From contig CAJXVM010000009.1 in assembly GCA_913061095.1 (NCBI GenBank), forward strand, positions 1-64,000: 64,000 bases of DNA, given 5' to 3'. Position 1 is the stretch's first letter, and each line of letters opens with the position of its first letter. The DNA comes from an uncultured Ignavibacteria bacterium. Lineage in GTDB: Bacteria > Bacteroidota > Ignavibacteria > SZUA-365. The position numbers and the translations under genes were made by a program. Below are positions 34,901-43,837 of this stretch, piece by piece. The notes beneath the pieces were generated by a model, which was given only the letters and a program-made list of their open reading frames with translations, ran no database searches and was not told the origin of the DNA.

Positions 34901-34974
34901 CCACAGATTGCACTGATTACACGGATTGGCTTTCTCCATGAGAAAGCCCTTCGTGTAATCCGTGCAATCTGTGG
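34901..34974. repeat. CACAGATTGCAC palindromic element
   Basis: Left arm 34901-34935 and right arm 34941-34974 pair almost fully around loop CCATG (34936-34940): CCACAGATTGCAC with GTGCAATCTGTGG, then GATTACACG with CGTGTAATC, and GGCTTTCT with AGAAAGCC. It sits 8 nt after the operon's last stop codon, so it may act as the terminator. Similar intergenic words (CACAGATT...GATTACAC) occur, to my memory, in many unrelated genomes; not verified here. Confidence 0.75.
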
Positions 34975-35169
34975 TTCCTCTTTTGGTTTCTTCCCCCTGA
35001 TGCGGGATAATCACATCGCGAATTGTGAATAATTTCCTATATTTGTTACTGGCGTCGCGAGGATCGCTGCGTCTGCTCATACCTCGGATCTCCCACCGGC
35101 AGGGTGAGCCTATCCCCTGAAAATATTGCGACTTATATCCACGCACCACTTTTCATAAGGAGCTGATTT

Positions 35170-36408
35170 ATGTACGGGAAGATGAAGGAGGTTCTCAGTG
35201 CTGAACTGCAGAACCTGAAAGACCAGAAGCTGTATAAGGACGAGCGCATCATCGAAAGCGAGCAGGGAGCCGAAATCGTTGTTCGCGGAAAGAAAGTCCT
35301 GAATTTCTGTGCGAATAATTATCTGGGACTTTCGTCCCACCCCGACCTGGTCAAGGCCGCTCACGAGGCCATCGATGACCGTGGATACGGTCTTTCTTCG
35401 GTGCGCTTCATCTGCGGGACGCAGGACATCCACAAGGAACTCGAGCGCAAGGTCTCCGAGTTTCTCGGGACGGAAGACACGATTTTGTTCGCCGCCTGCT
35501 TCGACGCCAACGGCGCGGTGTTCGAGCCGCTGTTCGGTCCGGAAGACGCGATCATCACCGATTCGCTCAACCATGCATCCATCATCGACGGTATCCGCCT
35601 GAGCAAGGCGCAGCGCTGGATTTACAATCACGGTCACCTCGGCGACACCGAGACCGAAGATCCCGGGACTGGCAAAATGCTCAAGGGACTCGAGCGCTGT
35701 CTGAAGGAGGCGCAGGACTGCCGTTTCCGCGTTATCGCGACCGACGGCGCCTTCTCCATGGATGGAGAGATCGCCAAACTCGATGAAATCTGCGATCTCG
35801 CCGAGAAGTACGATGCGCTGGTCATGCATGATGACTGCCATGCGACCGGTTTCCTCGGTGAGAAGGGACGCGGTGCGCATGAGTACTGCGGCGTGATGGG
35901 CCGTACCGACATCATCACCACGACCTTCGGCAAGGCACTCGGTGGCGCATCCGGCGGCTGTGTCTCCGGACGCAAGGAGATCGTCGAGTGGCTGCGCAAC
36001 AAGGGCCGCCCGTACCTGTTCTCCAATACTGTTCCCCCGTCGGTCGTCGGCGCTTCCATTCGCGCGATCGATCTTCTCAGCTCAAGCACCGAGCTGCGCG
36101 ACAAGCTCGAGGCGAACACCAAGAAATTCCGTGCGGAGATGACCGCGGCCGGTTTCGACATCATCCCGGGCGATCATCCCATCGTTCCGATCATGTTCGG
36201 CAAATACGAGAACTGCTCGCAGCTGGCCGTGGACTTTGCGAACAAGCTGCTCGACGAGGGCATTTACGTGATCGCGTTTTCCTACCCGGTCGTGCCGCGC
36301 GGCAAGGACCGCATCCGTGTGCAGCTTTCCGCAGCGCATGACGACGAGCATATCGACCGCGCCATTGCCGCCTTCACCAAGGTCGGCAAGGAACTCGGCA
36401 TGCTCTGA
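35170..36408 (+). CDS. kbl: Glycine C-acetyltransferase (2-amino-3-ketobutyrate CoA ligase)
   Basis: 412 residues, slightly above the usual 398. KBL cleaves 2-amino-3-ketobutyrate with CoA to glycine and acetyl-CoA; PLP enzyme of the alpha-oxoamine synthase family. Start supported by AAGGAG 9 nt upstream. NYLGLSSHP, GYGLSSVRFICGTQ, DDCHATGF and the PLP lysine K255 in TTFGKALGG are typical of KBL rather than AONS/ALAS. An upstream box TATATTTG at 35038-35045 may be the promoter. tdh follows 119 nt downstream beyond a strong hairpin. Confidence 0.93.
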   Translation: MYGKMKEVLSAELQNLKDQKLYKDERIIESEQGAEIVVRGKKVLNFCANNYLGLSSHPDLVKAAHEAIDDRGYGLSSVRFICGTQDIHKELERKVSEFLGTEDTILFAACFDANGAVFEPLFGPEDAIITDSLNHASIIDGIRLSKAQRWIYNHGHLGDTETEDPGTGKMLKGLERCLKEAQDCRFRVIATDGAFSMDGEIAKLDEICDLAEKYDALVMHDDCHATGFLGEKGRGAHEYCGVMGRTDIITTTFGKALGGASGGCVSGRKEIVEWLRNKGRPYLFSNTVPPSVVGASIRAIDLLSSSTELRDKLEANTKKFRAEMTAAGFDIIPGDHPIVPIMFGKYENCSQLAVDFANKLLDEGIYVIAFSYPVVPRGKDRIRVQLSAAHDDEHIDRAIAAFTKVGKELGML

Positions 36409-36440
36409 GATCCCCCGGGATCCCCCGCATGATATATTCC

Positions 36441-36480
36441 GGATGAAAGGAGTCCCGCAGCGGCGGGACTCCTTTCATCC
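36441..36480. terminator. Perfect 18-bp hairpin between kbl and tdh
   Basis: GGATGAAAGGAGTCCCGC (36441-36458), loop AGCG, GCGGGACTCCTTTCATCC (36463-36480). The stem is perfect and very stable. There is no long T-run after it, so partial termination or transcript processing between two linked genes is possible; it may set the kbl:tdh ratio. Confidence 0.65.
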
Positions 36481-36527
36481 CATCGATTGAGCATTATGAA
36501 TCGCACATCATACACAGGAAGTCATCC

Positions 36528-37496
36528 ATGAAAGAGATCAAGAAGATTCTCGTCACCGGCGCCGTCGGACAGATCGGGTCCGAACTGACCATGGCGCTGC
36601 GTGAGAAGTACGGCGCGGAGAACGTCGTCGCCACCGGTCGCAAGACGGAACCGAGCAAGGAGCTCAAGGAGTCGGGTCCGTTTCATTTCATCGACGTCAA
36701 CACGATCGAGACCGTCGAGGAAATGATCGAAAAGTACGAGATCGACACCATCGTGCACATGGCCGCCATTCTCTCCGCCGTCGGCGAGAAAAATCCGACG
36801 CTGGCCTGGGACGTCAACATGAACGGGACGCTGAACATCCTCAATCTCGGTGTGAAGCACGAGATGGCGCGCGTCGTCATTCCGAGTTCCATCGCCGTGT
36901 GGGGTCCGGGCACGCCGTCGATCGCACCGCAGGACACCGCGCTGCATCCGACGACGATGTACGGTGTCACGAAGGTGGCCGGCGAAATCCTCGCCGATTA
37001 TTATGTCAAGAAATACGGCCTCGACAGCCGCGGTCTGCGCTATCCCGGCATCATCTCCTCGGAAACGCTGCCCGGAGGCGGCACCACCGACTATGCTGTG
37101 GCGATTTACTACGAGGCGATCAAGAACAGGCATTACACCTGTTTTGTGCGTGAGGACACGCGCCTGCCGATGATGTACATGCCCGACTGTCTGAAGGCAA
37201 CCATTGACCTGATGGAAGCACCGTTCGAAAATCTCAAACGGCACAATGACTACAACGTCGGCTCGATGAGCTTCACCGTGAAGGAACTGGCCGACTCGAT
37301 CAAAAAGGTCATGCCTGACTTCACCATCGATTACGAGCCTGATTACCGGCAGGATATCGCCGACTCGTGGCCCGACGGTGTCGAGGATACCCCCGCCCGC
37401 GAGGACTGGAACTGGAATCCCTCCTTTGATCTCGACAGCATGACAAAAGACATGCTCGAGAAGCTGCAGGCGCGGCATGACAAGGGTGAGCTGTAA
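36528..37496 (+). CDS. tdh: L-threonine 3-dehydrogenase, short-chain (SDR/epimerase-like) type
   Basis: 322 residues. The extended SDR-fold Tdh oxidises L-threonine to 2-amino-3-ketobutyrate using NAD. The Rossmann motif is GAVGQIG (11-17), catalytic Y145xxxK149 lies in MYGVTK, and MAAILSAVGEKNPTLAW, LRYPGIIS and DYAVAIYYEA match the NAD-dependent epimerase-like threonine dehydrogenases of Bacteroidota rather than the zinc-dependent MDR type. Next to kbl the two form the threonine-to-glycine plus acetyl-CoA pathway. Start supported by AGGAAG before ATG 36528. It could still be another SDR, but the neighbour makes Tdh likely. Confidence 0.88.
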   Translation: MKEIKKILVTGAVGQIGSELTMALREKYGAENVVATGRKTEPSKELKESGPFHFIDVNTIETVEEMIEKYEIDTIVHMAAILSAVGEKNPTLAWDVNMNGTLNILNLGVKHEMARVVIPSSIAVWGPGTPSIAPQDTALHPTTMYGVTKVAGEILADYYVKKYGLDSRGLRYPGIISSETLPGGGTTDYAVAIYYEAIKNRHYTCFVREDTRLPMMYMPDCLKATIDLMEAPFENLKRHNDYNVGSMSFTVKELADSIKKVMPDFTIDYEPDYRQDIADSWPDGVEDTPAREDWNWNPSFDLDSMTKDMLEKLQARHDKGEL

Positions 37497-37524
37497 AGGG
37501 TTCGGATATTGCAAGGTTAGTATG

Positions 37525-37552
37525 ACCCCGCAGGCAGCTGCGGGGTTTTTTA
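37525..37552 (+). terminator. Rho-independent terminator after tdh
   Basis: ACCCCGCA (37525-37532), loop GGCAGC, TGCGGGGT (37539-37546) then T-rich run to 37551. Classic form. Confidence 0.9.
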
Positions 37553-37556
37553 TTCT

Positions 37557-37596
37557 CGGGGAGTAACGGGGAGTAACAGGGGGTAGAGAGGAGTAG
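37557..37596. repeat. CGGGGAGTAA 10-bp tandem repeat (two exact, two degenerate copies)
   Basis: CGGGGAGTAA occurs at 37557-37566 and 37567-37576; degenerate units follow (CAGGGGGTAGA, GAGGAGTAG). Next comes GGTCGGAGGTCGGAAGGCCGG and a CTCGCC(gga)GGCGAG hairpin (37627-37641). It fills the spacer between the tdh terminator and the permease promoter and encodes no protein. Confidence 0.6.
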
Positions 37597-37652
37597 CGGG
37601 CAGGTCGGAGGTCGGAAGGCCGGAGACTCGCCGGAGGCGAGATCGAGGGGTG

Positions 37653-37683
37653 TTGTTTGCCGCGCGATGATTCCGTATTCTTG
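37653..37683 (+). promoter_or_regulatory. Putative promoter for the APC permease
   Basis: TTG at 37653-37655, 20-nt spacer, TATTCTTG at 37676-37683, about 60 nt before the gene start. Same spacing as the other predicted boxes. Confidence 0.4.
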
Positions 37684-37744
37684 ACCCATTCTCGCGTGAA
37701 CACCGCTCGCACGGAGCGGAGCCCCTGCACAATTGCCCGATGCG

Positions 37745-40024
37745 ATGCAGAAGTCTGACGTCTCCACCGCAACGTTCGCACGCGATCTGGGTCTGTTTGA
37801 CGCTACCATGATCGGCGTGGGCGCCATGATCGGTGCCGGAATATTTGTTCTTACGGGACTCGCGGCCGGGGAAGCAGGTCCGGCATCCCTGCTTGCCTTT
37901 GCGCTGAACGGTGTCGTCACTCTGCTGACCGCATTTTCCTATGCGGAACTCGCATCCGCGGTGCCGCGGGCCGGCGGGGGATATTCGTTTGTGCGTATGG
38001 CTTTCCCGGGTGCCGTTGGATTTCTGAGCGGCTGGATGCTGTGGTTCGCCTACACCGTGGCCTGCAGCCTGTACGCCCTGGGCTTTGCGGGATATTTCTG
38101 GGAGCTGCTGCACAAGTACATGCCATCGTTTACCGCCATGGTCGCCGACCTCACGGGTATGCACGCTGCCATCCTTTTTGTCACACTACTCATCGGCATG
38201 GCATTCATCTGGCTGAACGTACGCGGCGCCGGAGTGACCGGGAAAACAGAAAATGTGCTGACCATTTCGAAGATCGCCACCCTTGCGGTATTTATATTTT
38301 TCGGATTGCTGGTGGTGTTCGGCGAGCCGCAGCAGGTCGGGAGCAACCTGACACCGTTTCTCCCCAATGGTTTCGGGGGCGTCCTGGTCGCGATGGGACT
38401 GACGTTCATTGCGTTCGAGGGATACGACCTGATCGCCACGGTCGCGGAGGAAATAAAGCAGCCGGAGAGAAATATTCCCCGTGCGACCTTCATGTCACTC
38501 GGTGTGGCGGTGCTGATCTACCTGCTCGTCCTTTTCGTCTCGCTCACGGCATTGAGTGTCCCCGGGGAAAGTACGTGGGAGTTTCTCGGGCGTTTCAAGG
38601 AGACTGCCATCGTGCACGCTGCAGACGCTTTCATGCCGGCCTTCGGCGTTGCGCTGATCGTTCTGGGCGGACTGCTCTCCACGATGTCGGCGCTCAATGC
38701 CACCGTGATGGCGGCCTCGCGCGTCGCGTTCTCCATGGGGCGCGATCTGTGGCTGCCGCGCCGCGTGTCCTCGATACACAGCCGCAGACGCACGCCGCAT
38801 GTGGCCATCGTTGTCACCGGTGTCATCCTTCTTGCCATGGCACTCACGCTTCCTATCGAAGCGGTCGGTTCCGCTGCCAGCCTGATTTTTCTTTTGACGT
38901 TCGGCATGGTCAACCTGTCAACCATCGCCCTGCGCCGGAAGCACCCGGAAATCCCGCGCAAATACCGTGTGCCGCTGTATCCCGTCGTTCCCGTCCTGGG
39001 TTTTCTGCTCAACATGTTCCTTGCCGTGTACCAGTTCAATTTTCAGCCCATCGCCTGGTACATCACGATCGGCTGGATCGTGGTCGGATTACTGCTCTAT
39101 TATGCCGTCTTCGAAAAGAAGGCGGCGGCGGTGGAACCACAGGTGCTGATTCCGGCACGCCGTGCCCTCGAGCCCGAAAAAGCGCCGTCGGTGCTCGTTG
39201 CTCTGTACAATCCCGACAATATCGGTGTCTTGCTCGATCTCGCGATCCCCGAGTCCCGCCGGCGCGGTATGCGTCTGCTCGCCGTGTCAGTCGTTCAGGT
39301 CCCACCCCAGATGCCGATTCACGAAGGCATCCGTTTCGCGCATCACAAGGAAGCGCTGCTCAATCGGGCCGCGCGCATGGCGGCCGAACGCGGGGTGCGT
39401 CTGGAGACGGATCTGATCATGGCCCATCGCGCCTCGGACGGCATCCTCGCCGCCGTGGAGCGGCACAACGCGAGTGCGCTGATCATGGGCTGGAAGGGGT
39501 ATACGAATTCACGCGACCGGATTTTCGGAGAAGTCGCTGACCGCATCATCCGCCATGCGTCCTGTGATCTCATGGTGCTGAAAATCGGAAAGGAGCGGAA
39601 AATCGAGAATTGTCTGCTCCCGACGGCCGGTGGTCCGAATGCGCAGCTGGCCTCGACCATCGTCGGTAACCTCGCCCAGGAGCAAAAAATGGATGTCTCG
39701 CCCTGCTATGTGCTTCCGAAGGATGCGGACGAGGAGCAGCGGCGCATCGGTATGCAGCGCATGCAGGATGTCATGCAGGACGTGACACCGGGCGTTCGGT
39801 CACAGGCGCGCATTGTCGAGAGCAGCTCGGTCGCCGCGGGAATCGCCCGTGCCAGCCGTGAGTACGACCTCGTCGTTATCGGGGCCGCCAGGGAACAACT
39901 GCTGAAAGTCATGCTCGTAGGTGAAATCCCCGAGAAAGTCGCCCGCTATTCCGCCAGCTCCGTGCTCGTGGTGAAGAAGTACGAGGGCGCAGTGAAATCT
40001 CTCTTCAAACGCGTATTTGGCTGA
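37745..40024 (+). CDS. APC-superfamily amino acid permease with C-terminal tandem USP domains
   Basis: 759 residues from ATG 37745; a TTG at 37733 would add four. About 12 membrane helices span residues 15-440, beginning LGLFDATMIGVGAMIGAGIFVLTG, the substrate-binding first helix of APC carriers, and AFEGYDLIATVAEEIKQPERN, conserved in helix 6. Two universal-stress-protein-like domains follow (about 475-610 and 615-745; IMGWKGYTNSRDRIFGEVADRIIRH and VVIGAAREQLLKVM...VAR are the nucleotide-site-like ends). The combination suggests nucleotide- or stress-controlled amino acid/cation transport. Substrate unknown. Ends 1 nt before the lipocalin gene. Confidence 0.85.
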   Translation: MQKSDVSTATFARDLGLFDATMIGVGAMIGAGIFVLTGLAAGEAGPASLLAFALNGVVTLLTAFSYAELASAVPRAGGGYSFVRMAFPGAVGFLSGWMLWFAYTVACSLYALGFAGYFWELLHKYMPSFTAMVADLTGMHAAILFVTLLIGMAFIWLNVRGAGVTGKTENVLTISKIATLAVFIFFGLLVVFGEPQQVGSNLTPFLPNGFGGVLVAMGLTFIAFEGYDLIATVAEEIKQPERNIPRATFMSLGVAVLIYLLVLFVSLTALSVPGESTWEFLGRFKETAIVHAADAFMPAFGVALIVLGGLLSTMSALNATVMAASRVAFSMGRDLWLPRRVSSIHSRRRTPHVAIVVTGVILLAMALTLPIEAVGSAASLIFLLTFGMVNLSTIALRRKHPEIPRKYRVPLYPVVPVLGFLLNMFLAVYQFNFQPIAWYITIGWIVVGLLLYYAVFEKKAAAVEPQVLIPARRALEPEKAPSVLVALYNPDNIGVLLDLAIPESRRRGMRLLAVSVVQVPPQMPIHEGIRFAHHKEALLNRAARMAAERGVRLETDLIMAHRASDGILAAVERHNASALIMGWKGYTNSRDRIFGEVADRIIRHASCDLMVLKIGKERKIENCLLPTAGGPNAQLASTIVGNLAQEQKMDVSPCYVLPKDADEEQRRIGMQRMQDVMQDVTPGVRSQARIVESSSVAAGIARASREYDLVVIGAAREQLLKVMLVGEIPEKVARYSASSVLVVKKYEGAVKSLFKRVFG

Positions 40025-40025
40025 C

Positions 40026-40529
40026 ATGAAACGTATTCTCGTATTTCTCGCGATGTTCGTCCCCGCCTGCGGCGGAAATTATCCACCGCTCGAGACGGTG
40101 GAATCCGTGGATCTTGAACGCTACATGGGCAAATGGTATGAAATCGCGCGTCTTCCGAACTCATTCCAGGAAGACTGCTGGAATTCAACGGCGGAATATG
40201 AAATCATCGACAGCGAAACCGTCCGTGTCATCAATCGCTGCGAGGAGGACAGCGCGGGAGGCCCGATCGAAGAAGCGACGGGCAAGGCCTGGGTCGTCGA
40301 AGGAAGTAACAATGCCAAACTGAAGGTGTCGTTTTTCTGGCCGTTCAAGGGCGATTACTGGATTCTTGAGCTGGACGACGATTATCGGTGGGTGGCGGTC
40401 GGGACACCCAGCCGCGAATATCTGTGGATTCTTGCGCGCGAGCGGGAGATGGATGACGAGGTGTACGAGTCACTGCTGCCGAAACTCAGGGAGAAGGGAT
40501 TTGATGTGGCGCAGCTGATCAGGCAGTAA
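40026..40529 (+). CDS. Blc-type lipocalin, lipoprotein
   Basis: 167 residues. The ATG at 40026 follows the permease stop; an earlier TTG would spoil the signal. Lipoprotein signal with lipobox VPA-C near residue 18. GKWYEIARLP (GxW lipocalin motif, about 38-47), followed by FQEDCWNSTAEYEI, DYWILELDDDYRWVAVGTPSREYLWILAR and a C-terminal helix match the bacterial lipocalin Blc. Likely outer-membrane lipid-binding, possibly in lipid handling under stress. Co-transcribed with the permease and ending before a bidirectional terminator. Confidence 0.9.
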   Translation: MKRILVFLAMFVPACGGNYPPLETVESVDLERYMGKWYEIARLPNSFQEDCWNSTAEYEIIDSETVRVINRCEEDSAGGPIEEATGKAWVVEGSNNAKLKVSFFWPFKGDYWILELDDDYRWVAVGTPSREYLWILAREREMDDEVYESLLPKLREKGFDVAQLIRQ

Positions 40530-40575
40530 TCGGGCTTGCGGCAGAACGGCGGACGGACGCAGCAGTCATGACATG

Positions 40576-40606
40576 ACAAACCCCCGGCAGAGTGCCGGGG
40601 GTTTGT
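40576..40606. terminator. Bidirectional rho-independent terminator
   Basis: ACAAACCCCCGGCA (40576-40589), loop GAG, TGCCGGGGGTTTGT (40593-40606): a 14-bp stem with AT-rich flanks between the convergent lipocalin and ppdK genes. Confidence 0.88.
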
Positions 40607-40658
40607 TCGTTCTTCGCGGGCAGGTGGAAGCAGCTACCCGTTTCAAATCAGCGAAGGC

Positions 40659-43484
40659 TTATTTTTTCTTTTTCGACGCCTTTTTCCCGGTGGCCTTTTT
40701 CTTGCTGTCGTCCTTGCGGGGATTCATCAGCGCGGCGCGGGCTGCGGCAAGGCGTGCGATGGGCACGCGGAAGGGGGAGCAGCTCACGTAGTTGAGACCG
40801 ATGTCGTGGCAGAACTCGACCGACGAAGGCTCGCCGCCGTGCTCGCCGCAGATGCCAAGCTTGATATCCGGACGTGAGGAGCGGCCTTCCGCAACGGCAT
40901 GCTTCATCAGGAAACCGACTCCCCTGCGGTCGATCGCCTCGAAGGGATCACGCGGGTAGATGTCGTGCTGCACGTAGGAGGGGAGGAAACGGCCGGCATC
41001 GTCGCGGCTGACACCGAGCGTGGTCTGCGTCAGATCGTTGGTACCGAAGGAGAAAAATTCCGCGACCTCGGCGATCTCATCGGCGGTGATGGCGCCGCGC
41101 GGGATCTCGATCATCGTACCGACAAGGTACTTGAACGTGATCTTCTTGGCCTTCATCACTTCGTCGGCCACCTTGCGCACGATTGCTTCCTGCATTTTGA
41201 GCTCCTTGACGTTGCCCACCAGCGGAATCATGATCTCGGGGAATGCCTTGACGCCCTTCTTGCGGACGTTCGCGGCGGCTTCGAAAATGGCACGTGCCTG
41301 CATTTCGGTGATCTCTGGATACATCACACCGAGACGGCAGCCGCGGAAACCGAGCATCGGATTGAACTCATGCAGGGCGTCGACGCGCTCCTTGACGCGG
41401 GCGACAGGGATGCCGAGATCGTCGGCGACCAGCTTCTGCTCCTTTTCCTCGTGGGGAAGGAATTCATGCAGCGGCGGATCGATCGTACGGATCGTGACCG
41501 GACGCTTGCCCATGGCTTTGAAGATGCCTTCGAAATCCTTGCGCTGCAGCGGGAGCAGCTTGGCCAGCGCCTTGCGGCGTCCTTCTTCGTCCTCGGCGAG
41601 AATCATCTCGCGCATCGGACCGATTTTGCCTTCGCCGAAGAACATGTGCTCGGTGCGGGTGAGACCGATGCCCTCGGCGCCGAATGCCACGGCGTTGGCC
41701 GACTGGTCGGGCTGATCGGCGTTCGTGCGGATATTGATCTGGCGCACCTTGTCGGCCCAGCGCATGAGACGGTCGTACATTTTATACACCGGGGCGTCCT
41801 TCGGATCGAGCGTCTTGTCGATCAATACCTGCAGCACCTCGCTCGGACGCGTCGGGATGTTGCCGAGCAGGACTTCGCCGGTCGTGCCGTCGATGGAGAT
41901 GTAATCCCCCTCGTGCACGACTTCCTTGCGTCCCTCAATGCGCATCTCGCGCTTCTTGTAATCGATCTTCAGAGCGTCACATCCCGCCACGCAGACCTTG
42001 CCCATCTGGCGGGCGACGAGTGCCGCATGGGATGTCATGCCGCCGCGGGCTGTCAGAATGCCCTCGGATGCGTTCATTCCTTCGATATCCTCGGGAGAGG
42101 TTTCGATGCGCACGAGAATGACCGGATCGCCGTATTTGGCGAACTGGACAGCGTCTTCGGCGTTGAACGCAACGCGTCCGGAGGCGGCGCCCGGACCGGC
42201 GTTCAGGCCCTTGGTCAGGAGCTGGTTGCTGTCGATGGCATCCTGCTTCTCTTTCATATCGAAGATCGGTCGCAGGAGCTGGTTCAGCTGATCGGGATGG
42301 ATGCGCATGAGCGCTTCTTCCTGGGTGATCAGTTTCTGCTTGACCATGTCCACCGCGATTTTGATCGCGGCGAAACCGGTCCGCTTGCCGACGCGGCACT
42401 GCAGCATGTACAGGTCGCCGTCCTGGATGGTGAACTCGATGTCCATCATGTCGCGGTAATGCTCTTCGAGCTTCTTGCGGATGGCGATCAGTTCCTTGTA
42501 GACCTTGGGATCCTTGTCTTTGAGCTGGATGATGGGCAGCGGTGTGCGCGTACCTGCGACAACGTCCTCTCCCTGCGCGTTCATAAGGAACTCGCCGTAG
42601 AAAATGTTTTCACCTGTTGCGGCGTCACGCGTGAAGGCCACGCCGGTGCCGGAATCCTCGCCCATATTGCCGAAGACCATCGACTGCACGTTGACCGCGG
42701 TGCCCCACTCGTCGGGGATGTCATTGAGTTTGCGGTAGACATTGGCACGGGGATTATTCCAGGAACTGAACACGGCGCCGATGGCGCCCCAGAGCTGTTC
42801 CTTCGGATCATCGGGGAATTTCTTCCCGGTTTCACGTTTGATCGCTGCCTTGAATTCCGCGACGAGTTCTTTGAGATCGTCGGCGGTGAGCTCGATATCG
42901 AGTTTCACGCCGCGAGCTTCCTTCTTGGCCTCGAGAATCTCCTCGAACGGATCGATGTCGTCCTTGGTCTTCGGCTTGAGGTCGAGCACGACGTCGCCAT
43001 ACATCTGCACGAAGCGCCGGTAGGAATCGTATGCAAAGCGCTCGCTGCCGGAACGGTCGATCAATCCCTGCACCGTCGTGTCGTTCAAACCGAGGTTGAG
43101 GATGGTGTCCATCATGCCAGGCATCGAAGCGCGGGCGCCGGAACGCACGGAGACGAGCAACGGATTTTTCGGATCACCGAATTTCGCCTTCATGTCGCGC
43201 TCGATTTTTCGCAGCGCCTTTTCCACCTGTTCTTTCAGCTGCGGTGGATACGTTTCTTTGTTGTCGTAATAATAGGTGCAGACATCGGTGGTGATCGTGA
43301 AGCCTGCCGGGACGGGCAGACCGATGTTCACCATCTCGGCCAGATTTGCGCCCTTGCCGCCGAGCAGATTTTTCATGTCTGCCCGGCCCTCGGCCTTCTT
43401 GCCGCCGAAGAAATAGACGTACTTCTTGCCGCGAGCGGATTTCTTACTGCTGCTGGTCCGCGCTTTTGCTTTTGATTTGGCCAT
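40659..43484 (-). CDS. ppdK: Pyruvate, phosphate dikinase with Lys-rich tails at both ends
   Basis: 941 residues, about 65 longer than typical PPDK (near 875). It interconverts pyruvate, ATP and Pi with PEP, AMP and PPi. N-terminal ATP-grasp domain: [23 protein letters not shown], phosphohistidine domain with catalytic H486 in [15 protein letters not shown], and the PEP/pyruvate TIM-barrel domain ending [36 protein letters not shown]. Residues 1-21 hold seven lysines and the last 17 hold nine, absent from the family core. Start fixed by GGAGG 7 nt upstream of ATG 43484. Confidence 0.95.
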   Translation of the reverse strand: MAKSKAKARTSSSKKSARGKKYVYFFGGKKAEGRADMKNLLGGKGANLAEMVNIGLPVPAGFTITTDVCTYYYDNKETYPPQLKEQVEKALRKIERDMKAKFGDPKNPLLVSVRSGARASMPGMMDTILNLGLNDTTVQGLIDRSGSERFAYDSYRRFVQMYGDVVLDLKPKTKDDIDPFEEILEAKKEARGVKLDIELTADDLKELVAEFKAAIKRETGKKFPDDPKEQLWGAIGAVFSSWNNPRANVYRKLNDIPDEWGTAVNVQSMVFGNMGEDSGTGVAFTRDAATGENIFYGEFLMNAQGEDVVAGTRTPLPIIQLKDKDPKVYKELIAIRKKLEEHYRDMMDIEFTIQDGDLYMLQCRVGKRTGFAAIKIAVDMVKQKLITQEEALMRIHPDQLNQLLRPIFDMKEKQDAIDSNQLLTKGLNAGPGAASGRVAFNAEDAVQFAKYGDPVILVRIETSPEDIEGMNASEGILTARGGMTSHAALVARQMGKVCVAGCDALKIDYKKREMRIEGRKEVVHEGDYISIDGTTGEVLLGNIPTRPSEVLQVLIDKTLDPKDAPVYKMYDRLMRWADKVRQINIRTNADQPDQSANAVAFGAEGIGLTRTEHMFFGEGKIGPMREMILAEDEEGRRKALAKLLPLQRKDFEGIFKAMGKRPVTIRTIDPPLHEFLPHEEKEQKLVADDLGIPVARVKERVDALHEFNPMLGFRGCRLGVMYPEITEMQARAIFEAAANVRKKGVKAFPEIMIPLVGNVKELKMQEAIVRKVADEVMKAKKITFKYLVGTMIEIPRGAITADEIAEVAEFFSFGTNDLTQTTLGVSRDDAGRFLPSYVQHDIYPRDPFEAIDRRGVGFLMKHAVAEGRSSRPDIKLGICGEHGGEPSSVEFCHDIGLNYVSCSPFRVPIARLAAARAALMNPRKDDSKKKATGKKASKKKK

Positions 43485-43837
43485 GAAGGTCCTCCACGTA
43501 AAATATCAGATTACAGTAGCGTTCTTCGCCGTGATGCGTGCCGGCACTCCCTTGCCCAGCGGGCTTGCCGGATTTCACATTATCTCGCAAGATAATGAAT
43601 TTCGTGATGCGATAATAGGAGTTGAGTGCGGGGGAACATGAGAATTCTGTTTGCACGCTTTCTGTCCTGTCATTGAGAGGCAATGGACGTGTAACGGGTG
43701 AGCGATCCCCGGGATGTGGGCGTCCGGCAATGGTTGATTGTTGGTTGTGAATCTTGCAATCCTGCCAGTGAATCATATCAACATATCGATTGTTATGTTT
43801 GTGAACCGAATTATTCTTCCATCATCGCAGTTCAACA
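43485..43837. other. Divergent promoter region with hairpins, between ppdK and TPR gene
   Basis: 353 bp without a supported gene. CCGGCA (43541-43546) pairs with TGCCGG (43566-43571) around an inner GCCC/GGGC; immediately after it CATTATCT-CGCA-AGATAATG (43578-43597) is a perfect 8-bp palindrome, about 100 nt upstream of ppdK. TATGTTTG (43794-43801), an exact TAnnTTTG match, lies 36 nt before the TPR gene. The palindrome could be an operator or leader structure. Confidence 0.5.

Noticed and set aside
40899-43475. 858-codon antisense frame opposite ppdK
   Set aside because: Shadow of the PPDK gene, a common effect of GC-rich codon use.
43444-43776. 110-codon minus-strand frame upstream of ppdK
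   Set aside because: It crosses the hairpin region and ppdK start, and has no motif or ribosome site; probably non-coding.
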